Origin: Solitalea canadensis DSM 3403
Lineage (GTDB): Bacteria; Bacteroidota; Bacteroidia; Sphingobacteriales; Sphingobacteriaceae
Direction: 5' to 3'
Assembly (NCBI RefSeq): GCF_000242635.2
Contig: NC_017770.1
Span: 2,802,669-2,866,668, forward strand
DNA length: 64,000 bases
In this document: piece after piece, positions 36,336 to 45,009 of the stretch
Layout: each line of letters opens with the position of its first letter
Position numbering within the stretch: the first letter of the stretch is position 1
Translations under genes and position numbers: made by a program
Notes under the pieces: generated by a model
Databases searched by the model: none
Told to the model about the DNA's origin: nothing
The model's input: the letters and a program-made list of their open reading frames with translations, nothing else

Positions 36336-36404
36336 AAGGGGCAGACCTACAAAACTGTATTTGGTATTGATCACATCTGGGTTTATTAAATGCCTCAGAT
36401 TCAT
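36336..36404 (-). pseudogene. Second scrap of RHS coding sequence
   Basis: The minus strand encodes DVINTKYSFVGLPL (about 36339-36377), matching DVINTKYSFVGQPL in the intact RHS protein (DNA near 39486-39527). In the intact gene this sequence lies ~600 bp from the other remnant, so an internal deletion has brought the two scraps close together with hairpin copy D between them. Confidence 0.75.
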
Positions 36405-36497
36405 ATAAAGTATCCATTTTTAACATTTTGACTTTATTTAAACTATCAACCATATATAAACAGAAGTCTCTTTAATTGTTTTTGTATGCATGAAACC

Positions 36498-36623
36498 TCA
36501 TAGCTCCGCTCCTAACATACTGTTTAAATTTCTTTGTGATTTTGGATTAATATAAAGTTTCTGTATAAAAAACATTAACAATGGAATGAACAACAGAGCT
36601 ATTATTAGATAAAACTTTTTCAT
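36498..36623 (-). CDS. Possible 41-residue single-span membrane peptide
   Basis: The frame MKKFYLIIALLFIPLLMFFIQ is a basic start followed by one strong membrane helix, and the rest is NPKSQRNLNSMLGAEL. It sits alone between RHS scraps and the lipoprotein gene downstream of the intact RHS gene. There is no ribosome-binding evidence and no recognised family. It could be chance or the start of a lost exported protein. Confidence 0.35.
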   Translation of the reverse strand: MKKFYLIIALLFIPLLMFFIQKLYINPKSQRNLNSMLGAEL

Positions 36624-36791
36624 AAGACAGTTCAGATTGATATTCATAGCGATAAAGAAAGATATCAATTTGAAGGGAATTGAATTTTCATTTAATGAAA
36701 ATTATTGGGAAATCAAGTAGAGTTTTTCAGACTGACTCAGATATTTTAGGTATTCAGCCTAATGTCATTTAGGACTACATACAATAAAGTC

Positions 36792-36915
36792 TCTGACTGG
36801 GTAAAAAGCGTAAAATCGTTATCTTGAATATACGATTCATTGATAATGCTTTATTCCAGTCAGAAACCTCTGTTTTATTTGAAGTTGAAGTCTCTCTTAG
36901 GCTAAGACTTTCAAC
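36792..36915. repeat. Hairpin repeat, copy E (different stem sequences, same layout)
   Basis: TCTGACTGG (36792-36800) pairs with CCAGTCAGA (36856-36864), with inner AAGC/GCTT and AATCGT/ACGATT pairings. After the spacer CCTCTGTTTTATTT, a second stem GTTGAAGTCT (36884-36893) pairs with AGACTTTCAAC (36905-36915) with one bulge. The spacer and GCTTTa-type junctions are shared with copies A-D, while the stem bases are not. It ends 24 bp beyond the stop of the lipoprotein gene at 36939. Confidence 0.65.
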
Positions 36916-36938
36916 AATAAATGGATTAAATCAAGCTC

Positions 36939-37577
36939 TTAATTACTTAAGTCAATATCTCTAACATTCCTCAATAAATCCTTTTCATCAAATAAATGTT
37001 TATTACTTGATTTAATATTATAAAGTATATTTTGAAAAATATCTGAATAATTAACTCTATCTCTTTCATTGACTTTTAATGTGATATCATAAATAAAACT
37101 ATTATATGTAAGAAAAAATGAACGTGTAAAAAATGATCTTCCATGTTTTTTCGAAAAGAATTCTCCATAATATGCTTTTCTATTATTTTGAAATGTTAAT
37201 TCTTTTAGCGTATAACCTTCACAAAGTTCAATCGTATCAGCTGTAAGTTGTCTGTATACCTCTTTTAAATAACCATTTACATCCATTTTTATTTCTTTTT
37301 CGTTCAATCTATTCACTACAAAAAATGTCTCGGAATCATTATTATTCAAATAAGAAAAGAAAAAAAACTTATCCTGATTTAATTCTTTCCAATTATTTGG
37401 ATAACAAATAACATCAGTTGAAATTACTTTACATTTCCATTTAGTTGAATCTAAAGTAATACCTTTTTTGATAGTATGGTCAGTAACATTTCCTGATTGA
37501 GAATTTGGAGAATTATTACAACTTACTAAACTCATTATACCTACAGTTACTAAACTTAAATATTTATTACAACTCAT
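36939..37577 (-). CDS. Lipoprotein overlapping the RHS gene, candidate immunity protein
   Basis: This 212-residue protein has a lipoprotein signal (GIMSLVSC, Cys20). The mature part has a core with NNWKELNQDKFFFFSYL and KAYYGEFFSKKHGRSFFTRSFFLTYN, like the PsbP/DUF1795-type folds, but I do not assign a family. Its ATG overlaps the RHS stop codon as ATGA (37574-37577), so translation is coupled to the RHS protein. In RHS polymorphic toxin loci the gene just after the toxin tail encodes immunity. A lipoprotein would protect on the outer face of a membrane, which fits a toxin that acts in the periplasm or on membranes. This is inference from position. Confidence 0.75.
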   Translation of the reverse strand: MSCNKYLSLVTVGIMSLVSCNNSPNSQSGNVTDHTIKKGITLDSTKWKCKVISTDVICYPNNWKELNQDKFFFFSYLNNNDSETFFVVNRLNEKEIKMDVNGYLKEVYRQLTADTIELCEGYTLKELTFQNNRKAYYGEFFSKKHGRSFFTRSFFLTYNSFIYDITLKVNERDRVNYSDIFQNILYNIKSSNKHLFDEKDLLRNVRDIDLSN

Positions 37578-40500
37578 TTCGTATTAGTTTTTTCTTCATA
37601 AACTTTAGCACCCGCTTTAATTCCGATTGAAAAACTAAATCCTCCAAGATCTAGATTAAAATCTGATTTTATTCCAATGTCAACTTTTGAACTTGTTGCA
37701 GTATTTTCATTAGACAAAAAGAATCCTATTTTCTTCTTTCCTACTGTCACTTCAGATGACTGAGAAGTTTGACTTGTTTGTAAATCTTTACTTTTGGTAC
37801 CAGTTGCTTTAGTATCTACTAAGTTTATTTTTCCTGAAACTTCATATTCTGTTTCATTCGTAATTTTTGTTTCATTACTGAATTTAAAAAGCGGGCCCGC
37901 TGGTTTATTATCAACATTTTGCATAAACTCCTTAAAGTTAAACCGTGCCTCTGTTGTATTACTTATTTTCTCAGTATTTGTAACTGTACCTTCTGCTAAT
38001 CCCAATGAGACTTTTACGTTCGAAATTACATGGGACCCCGTTAAAGTTACACTAGTATATAGATTATCAAGTAAACCAAGCCCCGCTTGCATATATTGTC
38101 TCACACCTTCAAGTACGGGATACATAGGGTTTCCTATGTTGGGAACAGGTCCTGGCCCACCAGTTGGTGACATTCCATCCGGATCAATAAACCTAATCGG
38201 ATTATCGAAACAATAGTTATATGGTGAATGCCTGCGCATCTTTTCTGCAAGCGGATCAACTACACTCCACCTACCCAATGTTGGATCATAGAACCTAGCC
38301 CCATAATCATACCATCCTGTTTCCGCTTGTAACTCCTTACCGTTGTAAAGATATTTATTTGTCGGATTAAATGACTTACCCGGTATCTGCATTCCAAAAG
38401 CATAATAACTGTCTTCCTGCAATACTGCTCCAGCTTCACTAATTGTTACACGGGTGTTGCCCAAATGGTCTTTTAAGTCATAGTGATAATAATAAGCGCT
38501 CGTTGCTCCATTCCAATTGGCTCTTCCTTCTTCTGTCGATATGAACTTAATCGTAGTGGTAGTTCCAACGGTTTGCAGTTGTAATCCATCCACATAGTCA
38601 TCAACCGTTGTGCCAACCGTTTTACGTAGTTTTCTGCCACTTGCATCGTACAGGTAATTGATGGCAGTACCTTCTTTCACTACCATTTGCGGCAAATTCA
38701 GGTAATTATATAGGATATTGGTGGTAATGCCTGCATTCTTATCGATCAGCATATTTCCATTAACATCGTAACTGTATTCACCTACCTGTTGGATATCATT
38801 TACCTCTTTAAAGCCCTGACTTTTATACGGGATAGCCGCATTGGACTTTTCATCCACATGATCCAGTTGGTTGCTTAAGTTTGGTACCTTATAGGTGTAT
38901 ATGAGCGAATCAATTAAATTGTTGTCATTCCAGCGTCTTAGCTTTAGGATATTACCCATTACATCATAGCTGTCCACTCGTTCTTCATAATTACCACCTT
39001 GCATACTTTGGGCTCTTAACAAACGATTCAGCTTGTCATAAGAAAAGGCATACTCCATCATCGGGGCGCTGAACTTGGTTCCACGCCATAGCATGTTGGA
39101 AATATTACCATTGAATTGTGGCGTGCTGCTATTATCGTACTTCAGCTCCATCCCGAATTTATCCGCTTTATCAGCAGATGTAGCCGATATCTGTGCCGGG
39201 TCATTGATCTTTTTCAGCCAGCCCCGAATCGTGTACTGGTAATCCAGCACCTGGGCATAGCTTTGTCCCTTATCAATTGAATGCAGCTTTTTAGCCGTCA
39301 ATTGCCCCAATTCATTGTAGGCATAATCGGCAAGAATCACTGGTTGGGCGGCAGCATTCACCGTTCCGTTGATCACCTTGTGCAGGACTCTTGTTTTTCT
39401 TCCCATGTGATCATACTGATACCAGTACAAAAAGGTTTGGGTCCCTGTTCCCTTGTTATTGGTATGTACCCGTTTGACTACCAAAGGTTGTCCAACGAAG
39501 CTGTATTTGGTATTGATCACGTCCTTACCACCCACGTAATTCTGGTTATGTTGCTGGATCACCCTTCCTTCCTTATCGTAATAATTCACCGTCCAGAGGA
39601 AATCGGCACTACCCAACACATTTACCTTCGTTCCGGTTAACAGGCCGCGAACTATATCACTCCTGGTATTTAAGGTATCGGTCTGGGGTGGATAGGTACT
39701 GGCTTGAGGAAACGAATAATCATCGTAATAATTAACCGTATAGACCTGTGCTACGCCGCTGGTTGGGAAGGCAGCATTGGTATAATCGCTGCCAACAGGT
39801 CTGCTTTCCCATAGAGTGGTGCTGGCATTCACCGCTGTCACCATCTGGGGTTGGGTTACAACCGTTGCATGAACATATTTACCCGTACTGGTGATCCTGC
39901 CCAACGCATCGTACTTAGTATAGGTCCATTCCTTGGCTGCCCGCTGGTTACCATCCTGGGTTAGTACCAATTGATCCAGTTTGTTATACACTAGGTATTC
40001 CCAATCTTTGCCCGGGATCTTCTTTTCCACCACCCGCTGGCGGCTGTCATAATGATAACCGTACATCAGGTCTTTGAACAGAGCATCAGTCTCAATAAAG
40101 CTGCTAACCGTTACAGCCGGAGGAAGCACGTAACGCAGGTTGCCAAAATCATCGTAGACGTAATAAGTCGAGAGGGTTTCGGTGGTTCCGGCTGGATTCT
40201 TATTGAATGTTCGCTTTAATACTACTTTTCCTTCTTTGTCCTTGAATTCTTCTACTTTTCCGGGCAGTCCATCAGCAGGCCTCCAATTCTCATCCATCAG
40301 GATGGTTTTGTACAACTGATTAGCCGCGTAATTGGTCGTTCCGGTAGCTCCACTCGCGGTGACCGTCCAGAGTTTCACCTCCGTGGCGGTATTGGTGCCG
40401 TATTCAGTCTTTACAGTATTACCTAAAAGCGTACTGGCTCCTGAGGCATTTTTTAAAACCCTGAAAGCTTTGCCCGGAGCGCCTTGTTCGGTCGCCCGGT

Positions 40501-40957
40501 TTAAAGGTGAAGCTTCCAGCATGGTTTCTGCAAACGGGAAACTGGTCGTATCAATGCTTTGGGTGGCCAGTTTATAATGCGCCCATACGCCTTGACCCGC
40601 AGTTAAGGCATTGGTTTTATAACTGCCATCCTGTGATCCGGTGATATTAGAATAAGGCAGGTATTTCTTTACCTCCCGTCCAAAAGCATCGTATTCAAAG
40701 GGCTGTACGATATCCTTGGCATTGGTAGTTGCCTGTTTCTGTACTGTTTGTAGTGGTCGACCCAATCCATCATAATATTGGATGGAGGTTTGCTGCTGGG
40801 TATAGGTGAGTGCATTTTGCGCTGCTGCCGTGGTTACCGGAACCAGCGGCGTACGGGTTTGCACATAGTTCTGATTGCTGCTCTGGGCATAAAGTCCGAG
40901 GCTACAAAAGGTCAATAAAGCACTTAACGCACCTTTACTAGAAAAATGTTTTTTCAT
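37574..40957 (-). CDS. RHS repeat protein with variable C-terminal tail (putative polymorphic toxin)
   Basis: The 1127-residue exported protein has a signal peptide (ends LGLYAQ), a DUF6443-type N-terminal domain (~20-160: QQTSIQYYDGLGRPLQTVQ, FEYDAFGREVKKYLPYS), then many RHS/YD repeats (~250-880: YVYDDFGNLRYVLPP, YDALGRITSTG, YDVMGNILKLRRW). The RHS-associated core follows (~890-975: YYYHYDLKDHLGNTRVTI, YLYNGKELQAETGWYDYGARFYDPTLGRW and the DPDG end). After DPDG there are ~150 residues of unrelated sequence rich in Thr, Ser and Lys (FNFKEFMQNVDNKPAG, VGKKKIGFFLSNEN, FSFSIGIKAGAKVYEE), the usual place of the toxin. Its activity is not recognisable. An RHS-family partner is upstream and a lipoprotein gene overlaps downstream. 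Confidence 0.9.
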   Translation of the reverse strand: MKKHFSSKGALSALLTFCSLGLYAQSSNQNYVQTRTPLVPVTTAAAQNALTYTQQQTSIQYYDGLGRPLQTVQKQATTNAKDIVQPFEYDAFGREVKKYLPYSNITGSQDGSYKTNALTAGQGVWAHYKLATQSIDTTSFPFAETMLEASPLNRATEQGAPGKAFRVLKNASGASTLLGNTVKTEYGTNTATEVKLWTVTASGATGTTNYAANQLYKTILMDENWRPADGLPGKVEEFKDKEGKVVLKRTFNKNPAGTTETLSTYYVYDDFGNLRYVLPPAVTVSSFIETDALFKDLMYGYHYDSRQRVVEKKIPGKDWEYLVYNKLDQLVLTQDGNQRAAKEWTYTKYDALGRITSTGKYVHATVVTQPQMVTAVNASTTLWESRPVGSDYTNAAFPTSGVAQVYTVNYYDDYSFPQASTYPPQTDTLNTRSDIVRGLLTGTKVNVLGSADFLWTVNYYDKEGRVIQQHNQNYVGGKDVINTKYSFVGQPLVVKRVHTNNKGTGTQTFLYWYQYDHMGRKTRVLHKVINGTVNAAAQPVILADYAYNELGQLTAKKLHSIDKGQSYAQVLDYQYTIRGWLKKINDPAQISATSADKADKFGMELKYDNSSTPQFNGNISNMLWRGTKFSAPMMEYAFSYDKLNRLLRAQSMQGGNYEERVDSYDVMGNILKLRRWNDNNLIDSLIYTYKVPNLSNQLDHVDEKSNAAIPYKSQGFKEVNDIQQVGEYSYDVNGNMLIDKNAGITTNILYNYLNLPQMVVKEGTAINYLYDASGRKLRKTVGTTVDDYVDGLQLQTVGTTTTIKFISTEEGRANWNGATSAYYYHYDLKDHLGNTRVTISEAGAVLQEDSYYAFGMQIPGKSFNPTNKYLYNGKELQAETGWYDYGARFYDPTLGRWSVVDPLAEKMRRHSPYNYCFDNPIRFIDPDGMSPTGGPGPVPNIGNPMYPVLEGVRQYMQAGLGLLDNLYTSVTLTGSHVISNVKVSLGLAEGTVTNTEKISNTTEARFNFKEFMQNVDNKPAGPLFKFSNETKITNETEYEVSGKINLVDTKATGTKSKDLQTSQTSQSSEVTVGKKKIGFFLSNENTATSSKVDIGIKSDFNLDLGGFSFSIGIKAGAKVYEEKTNTK

Positions 40958-40970
40958 ATGGCTGGTAGGT

Positions 40971-43900
40971 TTATTGTTTGTAGTTATAGGTATGGTCTTT
41001 TAAAATGAAGCCATCGGCATCCTTAATGTATTTCAACCGCCCAAATTCATCATATTCGTAAAAGGCTGTTTGTCCTTTGACATCCGTAGCACTGGTCATG
41101 CCCACCAACGGATCATAGGTATAGCTTGTCATTTGGGCATCAAACGGATACACACGTATATCATCCACATATTGGGTAGTCGTAAAAGCTTTGCTTCCGG
41201 TATAGGTTTCTTCTTTATATACCCATTTACTTCCGTCAAATTCAAACCAGCTGATCAGGTAGCTACGGGTATTGGGTTTTGTAAACGAAACTGTAAAATT
41301 GCGATTGTAATTACATTTCTTTCCGGTATGAAATTTTACTATTGAAGCGGCTGCATCTTCCTCGAAGCTTTCAAAATAAAACTCATTCTCTGCGGCATTT
41401 TTACACTCAGCAAGCAATGATTGATTGGCAGCAGACCATTGATAGCCTATTTTGGCTCCATCCGTAAGCGATTGATTTAATAAATTACCGTAAGTATTAT
41501 AATTATTGAACTGAACCCGTTTCTCTAGTTCTGCACTTCCTGATTGGGCTTCTATAGTTTCTGGTAAACACAAATTGCTGCTAAATACTTTGTATGATGT
41601 TCTTATCTGTTCCAGTTTGGTAGCACCAACATATCTGCTACTTTCCATTAGTGCTGTAATATTGTTTTTAGCAACTAATTGTTGTCTTGCTGTTTCAGCA
41701 GTAGCTGATAGTCCGGTAAACGAATCCTGCGGGTATTTAAACTCTGTTGAATACTTAATTTTGTTACTCGCTAATACAGTCTGTTTTGTTTTAAGGAAAT
41801 GTGCAGGATTTCCATATTCAAACAATTGGCTTGTACTTACGGAATCCGTACCATAATACTGGCGAGTTACAGTTGAATCCAGTCTTAACCATTTAGACTC
41901 CAAATGATAATCATTAAAACTAAATGTTGCCGGCGTAAATGATAAACCGGAAGTTCCCGGAGGATTTTTATAAATAATCCTAATGGCCCATCCTCGTAAA
42001 TATTCATTTGCTTTTAAGCTTTGTGCTGAATAATGAGCATTCCAGAAGTCTTCTTCCTTTTTATCACTGTAATAATTGATCGTTTGACCGATCAATGAAA
42101 AATCGTTTGGCGAATTATACTTATACGACTTTTCATTGAGCAATAATCCATTATGCCAATCCTCATTTGAAGTAGGTACTAAAGGGAAGGAATTCTGTAT
42201 GTTATACGGGGGAAAGAATGAATAATTATAAACTATTTTGCCATTCTCACCGTTTTCACCATTTAATACAGTTACTGTTGTATAGGCAACACTTCCACCT
42301 TTAATACTCCCTAATGGAAATATAGAGCTTGTTGCCTGTTTCCAATAATTTGTAAAAGAAATCACATCCTTCATATTGGCATGTGTATACAAATAAGTAT
42401 ACTGAGGCTGAAAATTAATCTTGCCAGTTGAAAGTCCTGTTTTTTCATCTTTGTACAGATATCTTGTCACTTTATTATTAGAAGTAATCGCATCATAATC
42501 TGTTTTTCTCTTTACTCTTAAGCCGCCTATTTCCCTGTTTTCAGTAACATTAGTGGATGTTCTTTCTACCACTGTAATGCTAAAATAACCGGACGGATAA
42601 CTACCGGTAGTAGTTAAATCCATGGTATAAGTGCCTGCAGCAAGCCCTGTTAGCAACTCACCTTGACTAAGTGAACCCCCCTGAAAGCTACTAAAATAGC
42701 CATTCGGGCCGCTTAAAGAAATACTGCAAGGCGCATCCATCGGGATTTCATCTCCCGGATTCATCGCAACCGCATTATAAAAAGCCCGGACTGAAAGAAC
42801 TTGCGCCGGAGCAGGAAGAGTAAACTGTTTAGTTACTGTTTGATCTGCCACACTGTACAGGTTGTTATATTTTTCAACATCAACATTCTTTACCCCCGAA
42901 TAAACATAATCATTAGGCTCATATTCTAAGATGGTGTACCCTTTGGTAGGATAAATCACTTTCTTTAAAATGGCCATTTTTGCATAATTGAAATCAGGTG
43001 AACGATCTGCGCCAGTTGTAAAGCCATATTCAGTGTCTAAAGGCAGTAAGGTATTGTTGGATTTGTTATTATAATAACCCCAATGATCCTGAGAAAAAGA
43101 CAGGCGTGACGGCAAGCTCACACTTGTTTCATACTCAAACTCATAAGTTTGATTGGTATTACAGATAACTTTATCCAGCTTTAAGCGACTCTCTGTTCCT
43201 GAAAAATAGGATTGTCTGAATTCATATGTTTCCTTAGTTTGTCCCTGGTACAAAACTGCGATAGAGGCTAAATTTTTCGTTCCGGGTAGATCCAAACGAT
43301 CTGTTCCATAGTTGAATTGAACTGTAGTGCCTGTGCTTGACTCAATTTTTGTAATTACCCGTTCTCTGATGGTAATCGTATTAGCCATGTTGCTACATTC
43401 CAGAATGGTTGGGCCATACTGCCCGGCAGCTAGTTTGGTTCTGGTTTCAGGTTTCGCTGTTAGTAAAGAATATTGATTATTGACATAGGTAAATGTAATC
43501 CAGTTATTATCCGGTAATAGGATTTTTGTAAGTAAAAAATTACCTGTAACAGTTCCTACATTACATGTATTATCATAAACACTCTGATCAACATCTTCAA
43601 ATGAATAGATAATACCTTTCTCATCCGTAATTTGATACTTACCATCAAAATGTTGAATTTTTAGTGCACTCATAGGAATTGTATGAGCCTGATCATATTG
43701 GTCAAAGTAGAATTTGCCTGAATTTCCAGGTATACTGTAATAATGTAGATCAGGTTCTGTATCAGTTGTTCCCTCAGCTGCGTCTACCGCAAATTTATAA
43801 AGATCCCCTCCCCCATCGGCGTACCAGTTATAAACATTGTTACTCGGGAAAGGCTGATCCGGAAGTCGCTTCAGTGGATCACTAATTACATTGCAGAAGC

Positions 43901-44255
43901 CATTCGACTCAAAGTCATTCAAACCATTGACTGAAACAGAAATGTTTCCGCCATAGCTGAGTGCCCACCCTAAACCCACATTAGTGGCTGTTTCTTCCAC
44001 TTTAATTCCTCCAGTATGATAAGAAATTGCCACAGGGAGTGTGAAATCTTTAATTTTTAAACTATAAATTGGAATTGAAATATCAGCAGTACCTGTAAAG
44101 TTACCGACAGGTATGTCTCCATACTTTCCTAAAGCAGAAGCCTGTGGAGATGGCGGCGTTACCTGCCGCAATTTAACTTGTGATTCTTCAGGTTGTTGAG
44201 CCCTAAGTATGTATGGAATCAATACAATCAGGCTTACTAAGAAAAATTTATTCAT
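40971..44255 (-). CDS. RHS-family partner protein with SpvB/TcB-like N-terminal part
   Basis: The 1094-residue exported protein has a signal peptide (MNKFFLVSLIVLIPYILRAQ). Its start ALGKYGDIPVGNFTGTADISIPIY and VAISYHTGGIKVEETATNVGLGWAL are typical of the first gene of split RHS pairs in Bacteroidota. The middle is a large beta-rich region. Only the end carries canonical repeats (MTSYTYDPLVGMTSATDVKG, FYEYDEFGRLKYIKD). It ends 13 bp before the start of the second RHS gene, so the two form an operon and probably one shell, in the manner of TcB and TcC. It carries no toxin-like tail. Confidence 0.87.
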   Translation of the reverse strand: MNKFFLVSLIVLIPYILRAQQPEESQVKLRQVTPPSPQASALGKYGDIPVGNFTGTADISIPIYSLKIKDFTLPVAISYHTGGIKVEETATNVGLGWALSYGGNISVSVNGLNDFESNGFCNVISDPLKRLPDQPFPSNNVYNWYADGGGDLYKFAVDAAEGTTDTEPDLHYYSIPGNSGKFYFDQYDQAHTIPMSALKIQHFDGKYQITDEKGIIYSFEDVDQSVYDNTCNVGTVTGNFLLTKILLPDNNWITFTYVNNQYSLLTAKPETRTKLAAGQYGPTILECSNMANTITIRERVITKIESSTGTTVQFNYGTDRLDLPGTKNLASIAVLYQGQTKETYEFRQSYFSGTESRLKLDKVICNTNQTYEFEYETSVSLPSRLSFSQDHWGYYNNKSNNTLLPLDTEYGFTTGADRSPDFNYAKMAILKKVIYPTKGYTILEYEPNDYVYSGVKNVDVEKYNNLYSVADQTVTKQFTLPAPAQVLSVRAFYNAVAMNPGDEIPMDAPCSISLSGPNGYFSSFQGGSLSQGELLTGLAAGTYTMDLTTTGSYPSGYFSITVVERTSTNVTENREIGGLRVKRKTDYDAITSNNKVTRYLYKDEKTGLSTGKINFQPQYTYLYTHANMKDVISFTNYWKQATSSIFPLGSIKGGSVAYTTVTVLNGENGENGKIVYNYSFFPPYNIQNSFPLVPTSNEDWHNGLLLNEKSYKYNSPNDFSLIGQTINYYSDKKEEDFWNAHYSAQSLKANEYLRGWAIRIIYKNPPGTSGLSFTPATFSFNDYHLESKWLRLDSTVTRQYYGTDSVSTSQLFEYGNPAHFLKTKQTVLASNKIKYSTEFKYPQDSFTGLSATAETARQQLVAKNNITALMESSRYVGATKLEQIRTSYKVFSSNLCLPETIEAQSGSAELEKRVQFNNYNTYGNLLNQSLTDGAKIGYQWSAANQSLLAECKNAAENEFYFESFEEDAAASIVKFHTGKKCNYNRNFTVSFTKPNTRSYLISWFEFDGSKWVYKEETYTGSKAFTTTQYVDDIRVYPFDAQMTSYTYDPLVGMTSATDVKGQTAFYEYDEFGRLKYIKDADGFILKDHTYNYKQ

Positions 44256-45009
44256 AAAAATACTTTAATAATAAGTAGTGTTTGGATTAATGCTTTATAA
44301 CTGCAGTTCAAACTCAGCTATAATTGCTGATTATCATTAGGATAGATATTGGCGAATAATTGTGTTGTATAATTACTACTATTTTGTTCAGATTAATTCT
44401 TTCATTTTAGTTATAGTCCATTTACTAAGGAAGGTATAAAAGGATCAAAAAAATACTCGAAAAAAACTAATAGGTATTTAATTAGTTTTTAGTTTCACTT
44501 TAAAAAAAGGAAATTATTTCAAAAACGGCATGAAAAAGTTAGGCACATGATGTCAAATAGTTATTTAATAATAAAAAAATAGGCTTTGATATTGTTTCAT
44601 AGATAGATCCAAAGATGTCAAATATTATTTATAATTACTATTCGTAACATTTAATTAAGTACCTACTTTTTGTTTTTAAGAAAAAACTGAAAACAAAAAC
44701 ACAATACTGTATCCTAACAAATAAATACGCAACATTAATGGGGTATAATCGAAAATCCTTTAAACTTATTAATGTATAATAACCTTAAATCCTTGTTTCA
44801 ACATTTTTTTGAACTTCCTATTTCATAAACTCCATAAAATTGTTAATTTAATATAGTTGTTACCATTTATATCCTTCTAACTACCATTACGTTACAAACG
44901 TTATATATTTTTCCTGATTTTCCCGAATTAGCTCTTACCTCCGTACCAATAAATAGACTAGACAAGAATCAAAAAGATTCTGTTAGCACACTTTTAATAT
45001 TCAATTCTT
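44256..45009. other. Divergent intergenic region between RHS operon and protease gene
   Basis: These 754 bp are very AT-rich. No open frame, repeat or clear promoter motif is visible. Both divergent genes must have their promoters here, and its length makes a regulatory region or an unannotated small RNA possible. Confidence 0.4.

Noticed and set aside
33943-36915. Insertion-sequence ends
   Set aside because: The palindromes are compact, no transposase or target duplication is visible nearby, and stems differ between copies.
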